DNA of 16,229 nucleotides from Carex sylvatica. Taxonomy: Eukaryota; Streptophyta; Magnoliopsida; Poales; Cyperaceae. Positions 9,177 to 16,229 of this stretch are shown one piece after another. The translations under genes were made by a program, and so were the position numbers. Below the pieces are notes generated by a model. That model saw nothing but the letters and a program-made list of their open reading frames with translations. It was not told the origin of the DNA and ran no database searches. Where the stretch lies: positions 1 through 16,229 of the forward strand of contig CAXKVR010000259.1 of the NCBI GenBank assembly GCA_964058845.1. Reading direction: 5' to 3'. The first letter of the stretch is position 1. Each line of letters starts with the position of its first letter.

Positions 9177-9683
9177 TATACTAGTGTGTTACTGATAGTG
9201 CAATGCACCCGAGTTGGACCGACCCTTTTAAAATGTAGGATTTCTTTTTAGCCCTTAATACGGTACGTGACTCAATCAAATTACGAATGGACGGGTCAGA
9301 TTAATCTTAGACGGATCAAAGTCAATCCTTGCCTATAAAAACTAAGTTTCGATATTCTTGCCAAATTAAAAGAACTAATCTCATCCGTTCGTTTGTAATT
9401 TGTATGTGTCAGGTACCTGGGGTTATCCAAATTCCTTAAATGCTCCATCAAACAATCAAGTTTAAAAGATACGAGTCCCTCTCTTTCTCGCGCTCCCCAA
9501 GTTCACCTGGCATGCCACGTAGCCGGTCCGCACCACCCATTTGATGCAATCTGCACCGTTCATCTCCAGAGCGGGCACCAAATTATCTCTCTGACATTAG
9601 TTTTGACTTGTCAAATCTAGGTCTTTTCGTCTCCAAAATCTATTCCCAACAGCAAACCAAGAAATCAAGAAAAAACATTGAAG
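9177..9683 (+). other. Intergenic and possible promoter region
   Basis: It contains a TATA-like CCTATAAAAAC near 9332-9341, a pyrimidine-rich CCCTCTCTTTCTCGCGCTCCCC stretch near 9477-9498 and a CCACGT motif near 9516. Together these look like a plant promoter and leader feeding the ATG at 9684. No exon is supported within it. Confidence 0.35.
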
Positions 9684-9743
9684 ATGGCGCATCTACACAG
9701 GATGCGCAGCGGGAAGCATTCAGAGCGCCAGAGGCGGGATGAG
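9684..9743 (+). CDS. Possible orphan first coding exon, unrecognised
   Basis: An ATG in good context (AAGATGGCG) opens 20 codons rich in Arg, Lys, His and Gln (MAHLHRMRSG..., ending ERQRRDE), followed at once by a GT donor in GAG|GTACCT. Base composition is GC-rich and unlike the flanks, and a promoter-like CT-rich stretch lies upstream. No downstream exon could be joined before the lipid-transfer gene, and the expected intron runs into repeats. Read through without splicing, the frame would stop at 9840-9842, about 52 residues. It may be the stranded 5' end of a broken gene, or the first exon of a gene whose second exon I cannot recognise. Confidence 0.3.
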
Positions 9744-11090
9744 GTACCTCTAGTCCTACCCACGTCATCCCGTACATGGACTATGTGTATTTTGCTCGGT
9801 TTAATGGTTCAGTTCAGTTTGCTTTTTAAAACTGAATTATAACTTCGGTTTGGTTCGGTTTGAAAATTTTCAATACCGAAATAACCGAACCGACAGAACT
9901 TTCTGCATTTTCTGTTACTTGTTTGATGTGAATATCATTTTTCTGTTTTCTGTTTTCTGTTTTATTTATTTTCGGATATAGTTTTTTGAAAAATTTGTTT
10001 TGATTGAGTAGTAAAGATATTTTATTTCAGTAAATATCTAAAAATGGGTGGATACCAACAATATTGTGCCATCTGGTACAGTGTACCGGTATCATACTGA
10101 ACAGTACCGCATGTGGTACTGTTATTCTGGTACAATGTGCCAGTACCGCACTGGACGTATCAATGATACAAGAATGAATTCTCAATGAAGTCACTAATTA
10201 ATTAGCACCATATTTTCAGTAATTATTGACTCCAATTTATTGTTAGACTATTTTAATTCACTTTTACATGTTGTTTCTCCAATGATTATGATGGTTATTT
10301 GTCGTGCATTTTTTAAATTCATAAAAGTTAGACCCCCACAAATTAAGAAGTCGAGAAAGCCTTCTGGTATTTCCCTTGTTACTTTTATTTGACTACTATG
10401 GAAATGTTGAAGCAATTAAGAACAATTCTTATGTAAAGAATGAGTATTATAACACTTGAAGCAATTAATTTCTTTGGGTGTCTCTTTACATAATTTTAGT
10501 TAGATTTTGGGTGTACCTGTAACTGGAAGAAAATTATTTATTTTGGATGTTGATTTTTAGTATCTTTGCAATAGTTTCAAACTTCTAAGAAAAATCCAAT
10601 TATAAACAAAGTTGCTGAAAAAGGATAAAATTAACAGAGAGATGGTTTTTCAATTACAAAGTTTTTTTCAAGGACTTTTGCTTCTTGCAAAACACAACCT
10701 TAATAAATGTTGCTCATGTTGCTTGAACTGCTATTTTAAAGTTTGTGCAATTGTTAATTCAAGTACCAATTTCACCAGTTTACTGAAGGATGCATACAAC
10801 TTCAGAGGGATTGTGGAATTAGAATTCTTGAAATTATGAACTGGTTACAACTGGAAATGGGTCCAATAAATCTCTCAAAAATTGAGGCCTAAATAATTTA
10901 CAGATACCAAAATTTCCTTAGATCATAGTCACACCCTTATCCAGGCCTAACTACCCCCATCCAAAGCACTTGTGGCACCTATGAAGGTGCATGCTCTCAT
11001 CATGACCAACCCCCCTTAAAAAAATTATAAATAAATGTATAAATAAATAAATAAGTAAATACTGAAAATGAAATCCAAACAAATTTCTCC
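9744..11090. other. Intergenic region with repeat fragments
   Basis: Near 9795-9892 it contains opposed GGTTCGGTTT / AACCGAACC motifs typical of plant foldback repeats. Near 10045-10165 it has a cluster of GGTAC/GTACC motifs. From 10166 to 11090 it is AT-rich. An open frame at 10612-10839 (TTG start, Leu/Lys-rich) shows no family signature, and I do not call it a gene. Confidence 0.5.
10045..10165. repeat. GGTAC/GTACC motif cluster
   Basis: About seven GGTAC, GTACC or GGTAT words in both orientations within 120 bp, including the exact dyad ACAGTACC / GGTACTGT at 10101-10122. It looks like a fragment of a dispersed plant repeat. No ends or target duplication were identified. Confidence 0.5.
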
Positions 11091-11093
11091 TAG

Positions 11094-11107
11094 CTATATA
11101 TATAATC
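11094..11107 (+). promoter_or_regulatory. TATA box of the lipid transfer protein gene
   Basis: CTATATATATAATC lies about 70-80 bp before the ATG at 11174. This leaves room for a transcription start near 11125 and a leader of about 50 bases. Confidence 0.65.
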
Positions 11108-11173
11108 ATACACACACAAAAGCCCAAGCCCAAGTTACTTTAAACATATACCTCTTTTACTAACGCTCTCCTA

Positions 11174-11853
11174 ATGGCAAGAAGCCTTACAACCCTTGTA
11201 CTGTTTCTCACCGTTGCACTATCTTGTGTTTATACCTACACGGTTTTTGCGGCATCAATGCCGTGCAATGAGGTGGCTCGAATGATCACGCCATGTGCAT
11301 CATACCTTGCCGGACGGACCACAATGCCATACCGTCTATGTTGTGGTGGGATGACAGTGCTGAACCGGACAGCTGTGACCCAGGCCGATAAATTGACCAT
11401 TTGCAACTGTCTCAAGGGAGTTGCCAACCATTTCCCGACTGTCGATTTCACACGTGCTGCTCTCCTCCCGCGACTATGCGGCATTGCGGTTAATGTTACA
11501 ATCACGCCTAGCATGGATTGCAACAGGTAAGCTTTGTTTTAGGAGGACAGGTTACTTACAAATTATCATGTTCATTTTAAAAAATGAAAACATGTACAAA
11601 TTATCTTCTTATTGTATTTCTCTGTTATGATCCATGTTTTGGCCCGAATTAGTTTGGGTTATAATTAATTTGATTGAGCTTATATAGGTTATTAAGGCCC
11701 ATATGAACTTTGTTTTTAATATATAGGCCTAATATGATGAATTAATAAATGTGGAAGCATTGCAACCGATCCAAATTCCAAATATTTATTGTTTTTCTTG
11801 CATCTGATATTTAATTTTCATGGTGCAGTGCATTCCTCGCTTATAAGGTGTAG
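11174..11853 (+). CDS. Type 1 non-specific lipid transfer protein, two exons
   Basis: A small secreted protein that binds acyl lipids in a hydrophobic cavity, usually in the cell wall or cuticle (family knowledge). Exon 1 is 11174-11526 and exon 2 is 11829-11853. The donor is CAACAG|GTAAGC, the acceptor GGTGCAG|TGC, and the split codon encodes Ser118. The product is 125 residues: a signal peptide of about 27 residues (hydrophobic LTTLVLFLTVAL, cleavage near FAA/S), then the full eight-cysteine motif at 31, 41, 56, 57, 77, 79, 102 and 116. The spacing C-X9-C-X14-CC-X19-C-X1-C-X22-C-X13-C is the nsLTP1 pattern. An intron just after the last cysteine is typical of LTP1 genes. Unusual points: the tail after Cys116 is nine residues (NSAFLAYKV), longer than the few residues usual in nsLTP1. 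Without splicing the frame would stop at 11528-11530, inside the donor. Confidence 0.92.
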
Positions 11854-12484
11854 ATATATATCTGAAAAAATAATAATAGTGAAGCTGCTGGAGCATATTA
11901 GGAGTTGCAGTGAAGAATGAAGTGGAAATAATTCTAGTGATGTTGCATTTATTTAATTAGGCAGCCACATTTAGATATATATGTACCTTTCATTTGTGTT
12001 GACTAGTGTGTAGTAAGCGTAATATGGAGTGTCCTTAAGAACTAAATAATGTAATTTTATTTTAATTAGTCGTTCCTATGTTTGATATTATTTTCCTTCA
12101 AATTCAACAAACACATTCCGAGAATTAATTTAAACGGGGTCCACAATATGCATCTTGTCGTCAAACTGTCAAAGGTTTTGAAGGATTTAATGGAGTGCAT
12201 GCTGCGGCGAGTTCAGATCCAGTGCACTATTGCACTCTACCGTGCAGAATGAGATCTCAATAGTCCGTTCTAATATGACACGCATCTCAAAGTAGACACC
12301 CTCCATATTCCAAATGTGGATACTCCCTCCTTTGTAAATTAACCGTTCGATTACCGAATCTAACGGTTGATATAATTTACAGATCTCCAGTTCTCCATTG
12401 AAAATAACTCACCACTCACCACTCACCACTCACCACCACGTGTATTCACCTCGTTTCCAAGGAGAATGGGAGATATGTTGCGGT
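11854..12484. other. LTP 3' flank and spacer
   Basis: AT-rich 3' UTR and intergenic sequence. It includes an imperfect dyad at 12333-12381 (TGTAAATT...AACCGTT against AACGGTT...AATTTACA), a short tandem repeat at 12407-12434 and a CACGTG at 12437-12442. No gene is seen. Confidence 0.5.
12407..12434 (+). repeat. Four tandem copies of ACTCACC
   Basis: A 7-bp unit is repeated four times exactly. It runs into CACCACGTG, which contains a G-box core CACGTG at 12437-12442. No adjacent gene start was found, so a regulatory role is not supported. Confidence 0.75.
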
Positions 12485-12494
12485 TCTAAAAGTA

Positions 12495-12702
12495 GAGATA
12501 GGAGTAGGTCCGATGGGCATTGGACCTACTTTTAGGTTCAATTAGCTCTATCACCGTACGATTAGCTTTAAGATATTTGCGCACGGAATTGATAAAAAAT
12601 CATACGGATTTTAATAGGAGCGTACGATTCTTGATGCAATTGGATGGCCAGATCACCCATTGAACCAAAGTAGGTCCAATGGGCATCGGACTTACTCCGA
12701 AG
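12495..12702. mobile_element. Mutator-like MITE, copy C
   Basis: Arms at about 12501-12542 and 12659-12698 are inverted copies matching at roughly 37 of 42 positions with a 2-base gap (GGAGTANGTCCGATG...). A perfect 10-bp direct repeat TCTAAAAGTA flanks the element at 12485-12494 and 12703-12712. Within each arm GTCCGATGGGCATTGGAC is itself nearly palindromic. The loop carries CGTACGATT words in both halves. Non-coding. The 10-bp duplication suggests Mutator-like origin, though the outermost bases are not well paired. Confidence 0.7.
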
Positions 12703-12712
12703 TCTAAAAGTA

Positions 12713-12870
12713 AAGTAAGCTGCATTCGTTTTCTGACCCATTACAATAAGCTACCTACGTCACTTCGCTCTCTGGGTAAAACAAGGCGGAAGTCATGTGG
12801 AATCTGAGCCGGTCGAACACAATCGAGCGTGAATCTCAAAGAAATTGCCGAGGCCCTGCCCTGAAACAAT
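12713..12870. other. Spacer before the duplicated segment
   Basis: Unique-looking, moderately GC-rich sequence. No coding exon or repeat is recognised. Confidence 0.4.
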
Positions 12871-13317
12871 ACATTTAAGAGCAAGTTGTATTATTGATTG
12901 ATTTTTTTAATCAATTAATACCTCATTTCAAGTCATAAAATTACCATAATTAAATATATATTTTTCACTTATAACCAGCAATTTCCTGAAATAATTTTTT
13001 TATGCTAATTTTATATGGACATCAATTTGTATGCTTATGTATGTTGCTATAATGTATTTACAACTATTCTTCATATATTATCAACTGCCGCATAAATAAT
13101 TTATTTGTGCTAGTTCTTAATAATACATTAATTTTATTCAAATATATGTTGCATGGGTGTGATTCTATTGATATTGTCTCAGTTCATGAAATTAATCACA
13201 ACAAAATAACAATTATTTTTTCAAATCTAATCAATTACTTTAAAAAATTATTTATGGTGATTTTGAACAAAACAATATCAATTATTATGCCGGCATATTT
13301 TTGCTGTAAAATATTTA
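12871..13317. repeat. Direct duplication, copy 1
   Basis: This segment runs from CATTTAAGAGCAAGTTG to GCCGGCATATTTTTGCTGTAA. It is repeated in the same orientation at 13518-14944, where the CACTA element interrupts it. Shared landmarks include GATTTTTTTAATCAATTA, ACCTCATTTCAAGT, TCTCAGTTCATGAAAT and ATTATGCCGGCATATTTTTG. Copy 1 carries about 50 bp near 13030-13081 that copy 2 lacks. Non-coding in both copies. Confidence 0.85.
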
Positions 13318-13517
13318 TGGTGGAGATAATTTCTGTTATTCTTTTGTATGTACGGATGAACAAAAGTCTAACTCAAGTTACTCAACAAAGATAATTCAAA
13401 ATATTTAATTTTTTAAAGTAGTTTTAAATTGTTTCTCTTTTATTAATTGTGTACATAATTGATTCAATTGAAAATTAATTATTTTATATATTCTGATTAC
13501 TGAATGTATATTGATTA
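13318..13517. other. Spacer between duplicated segments
   Basis: About 200 bp of AT-rich sequence separates the two copies. It has at most weak similarity to the sequence after copy 2 (around 15000-15055), so the original duplication may have had a larger unit whose end has decayed. Confidence 0.45.
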
Positions 13518-13537
13518 ACATTTAGAAGATCAAGTTG

Positions 13538-14083
13538 CACTAGTGGAAAAACTGGAATCAGGATCGGTCTATCTGGATCGGCTATATGAAACAACCGATA
13601 CTAATATCTATCTGGATCGGTTCTTTGAACAAAACCGATCCTAATGGTCTATCAGGATCGGTTTTTATAAACAACTGATCCTGATAGTTGAACTATCAGG
13701 ATCAGTTTTTCTAAACAACTGATCCTGATACTATCTAGATCGGTTTTTATAAACAACCGATCCTGATAGTTCACTATCAGGATCAGTTGTTTAGAAAAAC
13801 CGATCTAGATACTATCTGGATCGGTTTCCTATTATGGAACCGATCCAGATAGTTTTTTTTTCCCCTTCAGAACCAACTTAAAAAAAAAAAAAAAAAAAAA
13901 AAAAACTATCTGGATCGGTTGTATCATAAAGAACCGATCCAGATACTTTTTTTTTTTTTTTTTTCAGAACCAACTTTAAAAAAAAAAAAAAAAAAAAACA
14001 AAAAAAAAAAACTATCTGGATCGGTTGTATCATAAAGAACCGATCCAGATACTTTTTTTTTTTTTTTTTTTTTTCAGAACCAA

Positions 14084-14116
<33 letters not shown>

Positions 14117-14557
14117 TATCTGGATCGGTTGTATCATAAATAACCGATCCAGATACTTTTTTTTTTTTTTTTTTTTTTAAAGTTGGTTCTAAAGGGAAAA
14201 AAAAAAAAAAAAACTATCTGGATCGGTTTCATAATAGGAAACCGATCCAGATAGTCAGTTATCTGGATCAGTTTAGTGAGAACCGATCTAGATAACTAAC
14301 TATCTGGATCGATTTCCTATTATACAACTGATCCAGATAACGGACTATCTGGATCGGTTCTATTTAAAACCGATCCAGATAGTCAGTTATCTGTATCGGT
14401 TCTATATTAGGAACCGATCCAGATAGGTGATTATCTAGATCGGTTATTTAACCGATCTAGATTATTGTAGTATCTGTATCGCCTTCATCAGGATCGGTTG
14501 TATTCCGATACTAATATGCGTATATAACCGATCCTGATTCCATATTTTCCACTAGTG
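13538..14557. mobile_element. Non-autonomous CACTA (CMC/EnSpm) element
   Basis: The terminal inverted repeats are CACTAGTGGAAAA...TTTTCCACTAGTG. The flanking 3-bp duplication is TTG (13535-13537 and 14558-14560), as CACTA elements make. No transposase frame exists. The interior is almost entirely repeated, inverted copies of an ATCTGGATCGGTT / AACCGATCCAGAT motif with ATCAGGATC variants. These are the subterminal repeats that the transposase would bind in this superfamily (family knowledge). The empty site is visible in the paralogous copy at 12871-13317, which confirms both ends. Confidence 0.93.
13861..14212. repeat. Hairpin cassettes flanked by A and T tracts in the CACTA core
   Basis: Three nearly identical 43-bp hairpins (13905-13947, 14011-14053, 14115-14157) recur with periods of 106 and 104 bp. 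Each is preceded by a long A tract and followed by a long T tract. TTCAGAACCAACTT separates units. On the far side the same words appear inverted (AAAGTTGGTTCTAAAGGG), making the core an overall foldback. Homopolymer lengths may be unreliable in the assembly. Confidence 0.88.
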
Positions 14558-14944
14558 TTGTATTATCTATTGATTTTTTTAATCAATTAAAACCTCATTT
14601 CAAGTAATAAAATCACTACAACTGAATAAATAAAAAATAATTTATAATCAGCTATTTCTGAATGAATTTTTTATGCAAAATTTATACGGGACATCAAATT
14701 TGTCAACTACCGCTGAAATAATTTATTTCTGCCAGTTCTCAATAATATATTAATTTTATTCAAACATGTGTTGCACGAGTGAGAGTCTGTTGATATTATA
14801 TTATTATCTCAGTTCATGAAATCACAAAAAACAACAACAATTATTTATTATAATATAATCAATTACTTCAAAAAAAAAAAAGTATGGTGATTTTGAATAA
14901 AACATCAATTATTATGCCGGCATATTTTTGCTGTAACATATTTA

Positions 14945-15225
14945 CAACGTTGTACATGCATTTATTGGTACTTCAACAAATTCAAGTCCCATGAATTTGA
15001 ATGCATTTATTTGTTCAATTGAGTATAAAATTGATTTGAAAAAGAATAATTAGTTGAGAAAAGGATGTGATTTACATTTCTCTCCAATCTGTCTCCCACC
15101 TAAAAGCCCACCAAATGATATCTGATTGAAGTCATAGTTGGTCCAACAAATGAAACTTGCCTTTGTTTCTGTTTTCATTTCAGGTTTGTTAGTTTGGTCA
15201 CCAAATAAGTCGTTACCTCACCACG
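14945..15225. promoter_or_regulatory. Distal 5' flank of the acyl-CoA synthetase gene
   Basis: AT-rich sequence with two MYB-type AC-like words close together (CACCTAA near 15097 and CACCAAAT near 15109). No exon is supported. An open frame at 15138-15338 crosses an A tract and is not considered real. Confidence 0.35.
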
Positions 15226-15234
15226 CCACGTGTC
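15226..15234 (+). promoter_or_regulatory. G-box/ABRE motif CCACGTGTC
   Basis: This exact abscisic-acid-response-element and G-box core lies about 240 bp before the ATG at 15468 and 135 bp before the TATA box. It fits bZIP control. Occupancy is not shown by sequence. Confidence 0.5.
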
Positions 15235-15365
15235 ATAATTTTTCATTAAAAAGGAGGCAGAAAATAAATAAATTATGCAAATTAAGGTTACATCAGCAAA
15301 AAAAAAAAAAAAAAAAGTTGTATAACATGTGGTTATAAATCATGTGGCTCCTTGCAAGGGAGGGT

Positions 15366-15379
15366 ACATATATATAATG
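15366..15379 (+). promoter_or_regulatory. TATA box of the acyl-CoA synthetase gene
   Basis: CATATATATAATGA sits about 90-100 bp before the ATG at 15468, giving a predicted transcription start near 15400 and a leader of roughly 70 bases. Confidence 0.6.
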
Positions 15380-15467
15380 AGAAAGGCTGTTAATTAGATA
15401 ATCAGAAGGCATTGTTGCTTGGGAAAGAAAGGCATAGAAAAATTATATAGACATCCTTTGTGAAGAG

Positions 15468-15610
15468 ATGAAGCACTTAGTGGACGTAGAGAAAGAGGAG
15501 GAAGGTGTCGATGGCCAACCGAGTGTGGGCCCCGCATACCGCAACGTGTTTGCAAAGGACGGGTTCCCTTCTCCGAAAGCCGGTTTGGTCTGCTGCTGGG
15601 ATATATTTCG
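15468..15610 (+). CDS. Long-chain acyl-CoA synthetase, first exon (partial)
   Basis: N-terminus of a plant long-chain acyl-CoA synthetase (LACS), which activates free fatty acids with ATP and CoA for membrane lipids, wax, cutin or breakdown (family knowledge). The exon encodes 47 residues plus two bases of the next codon. It has the family opening: an acidic start, VDGQPSVGPAYRNVFAKDGFP and CWDIF(R), as in extraplastidial plant LACS proteins. The AMP-binding motifs come much later and are outside the window. The exon ends at a TTTCG|GTACTT donor; the Arg codon is split. Unspliced reading would stop at 15696-15698. The wording AKDGFP and CWD recalls the LACS1/3/4/5 groups, but the exact clade is not resolved. 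Confidence 0.88.
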
Positions 15611-15741
15611 GTACTTATTTCTTTCTGGTTTCGAATATGATCTTGCTGACCAATTTCCACATAGAATTGAAATGTATATAATTTTTTGTTTGGAGTAAGA
15701 ATATATAAAATTTGGATTTAGGGCTATATAGGGCTGTAAAC

Positions 15742-16225
15742 GAGCTGGGTTTTGGCTCAGCTTGTTTATTCTGATCCGAGTCTGAACCGAGCGAGCTGAA
15801 CCTAGGTCTCCCGAGCCAAAAGTCTTGGTTCAACTTGTAACAAGCCAGCCCGAACTAGCTCGCGAGCTGACGAGCTGACTCACTGGGCTTTATTGGGCTG
15901 TTGTTATACAAATTCAAAAATATAAAATAAGAAAACTCATTCATACATACAATAGCCAAGCCCACTAAATATTATAAATACATGCAACAACCAAGTCAAT
16001 TCATGCAACAACTCACTAAATATTATAAATTCATGCAACAATCAAGCCAATTCATACAACTAAATTCATACAACATATAAATCAACACAAAATAACATAA
16101 ATTCATATGAATCCACACAAAATAAATGGGTTGTATTTGTAATGGGCCGAGAAAATGAGAGTTGGACAGCTTACAGTGTATAGCTCGTTTAGAGCAGAGC
16201 TGGGCCTTGGCTCAGCTTGTTTATT
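15742..16225. repeat. Dispersed repeat with 29-bp direct terminal copies
   Basis: GAGCTGGG..TTGGCTCAGC followed by TTGTTTATT occurs at 15742-15770 and again at 16197-16225, matching at 27 of 29 positions in the same orientation. Between them are GAGCTCG-type words and an AT-rich tandem repeat. Such GAGCTGAGC/AAACGAGCT sequences are common in dispersed plant repeats. The right end may lie outside the window, so the class is not assigned. Confidence 0.55.
15963..16062. repeat. Two tandem ~50-bp units
   Basis: CACTAAATATTATAAAT followed by CATGCAACAA starts at 15963 and again at 16014, with about 85-90% similarity over the unit. Further partial copies (AATTCATACAAC) follow up to about 16075. 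Confidence 0.75.
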
Positions 16226-16229
16226 TTGG

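Larger units (their letters stand above)
13518..14944. repeat. Direct duplication, copy 2, interrupted by CACTA element
   Basis: Homologous to 12871-13317. The parts present are 13518-13537 and 14558-14944; the intervening 1,020 bp is the CACTA element. Joined without the insertion, the segment matches copy 1 continuously across AAGTTG|TATTAT, showing that the transposon landed after the duplication. Confidence 0.82.
15611..16229 (+). other. First intron of the LACS gene (continues past the window)
   Basis: Follows the donor at 15611-15612. No further LACS exon (expected to continue with a segment like SVEKYPNN) is present before the window ends. The intron is mostly filled by repeats described separately. 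Confidence 0.65.

Noticed and set aside
10612..10839. 75-residue open frame with TTG start
   Set aside because: No ATG at the start, low complexity, no domain, no splice context; AT-rich DNA gives such frames by chance.
11236..11523. Open frame on the minus strand across the lipid transfer gene
   Set aside because: It is the antisense shadow of the eight-cysteine LTP coding sequence and has no family features.
13107..13394. 95-residue open frame
   Set aside because: It lies largely in a non-coding duplicated segment, and the second copy does not keep the frame.
13560..14530. CRISPR-like regular repeat array
   Set aside because: Repeats are inverted hairpins inside clear CACTA ends with a target duplication, in plant DNA; spacers are repetitive, not unique.
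15138..15338. 66-residue plus-strand frame
   Set aside because: It begins with a non-ATG codon, runs through an A tract and overlaps the G-box promoter of the LACS gene.

Overview
This looks like nuclear DNA of a flowering plant. It is AT-rich, carries intron-containing genes with GT/AG junctions, and includes a lipid-transfer protein and a plant-type long-chain acyl-CoA synthetase start. Between genes it is packed with short inverted-repeat transposons, a solo LTR and a CACTA element. I cannot name the species. No rRNA, tRNA, CRISPR or bacterial-type feature was seen.

Layout. 1-480: intron and last coding exon of a DJ-1/PfpI-family gene (+). 481-3108: intergenic, with three foldback elements. 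3109-5695: a six-exon gene on the minus strand, convergent with DJ-1, which I assembled by hand; it encodes an unrecognised 158-residue protein. 5829-5986: a foldback just upstream of that gene. 6316-7445: a solo LTR with a perfect 5-bp target duplication and nine GC-rich hairpins. 8357-8739 and 8762-9166: two Mutator-like MITEs, almost abutting and related to each other. 9684-9743: a possible orphan first exon. 11174-11853: a complete two-exon type 1 non-specific lipid transfer protein gene (+). 12495-12702: a third Mutator-like MITE. 12871-14944: a direct tandem duplication whose second copy holds a 1,020-bp non-autonomous CACTA element built from hairpins. 15468 to the end: promoter, first exon and repeat-filled first intron of a long-chain acyl-CoA synthetase gene (+), which runs out of the window.

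The genes do not form an operon-like unit. The lipid transfer protein and the acyl-CoA synthetase both belong to families used in surface-lipid (cutin and wax) biology. Their proximity may be coincidental. Most of what is unusual here is transposon structure rather than a new enzyme system. The best candidate for undescribed protein biology is the minus-strand six-exon gene.
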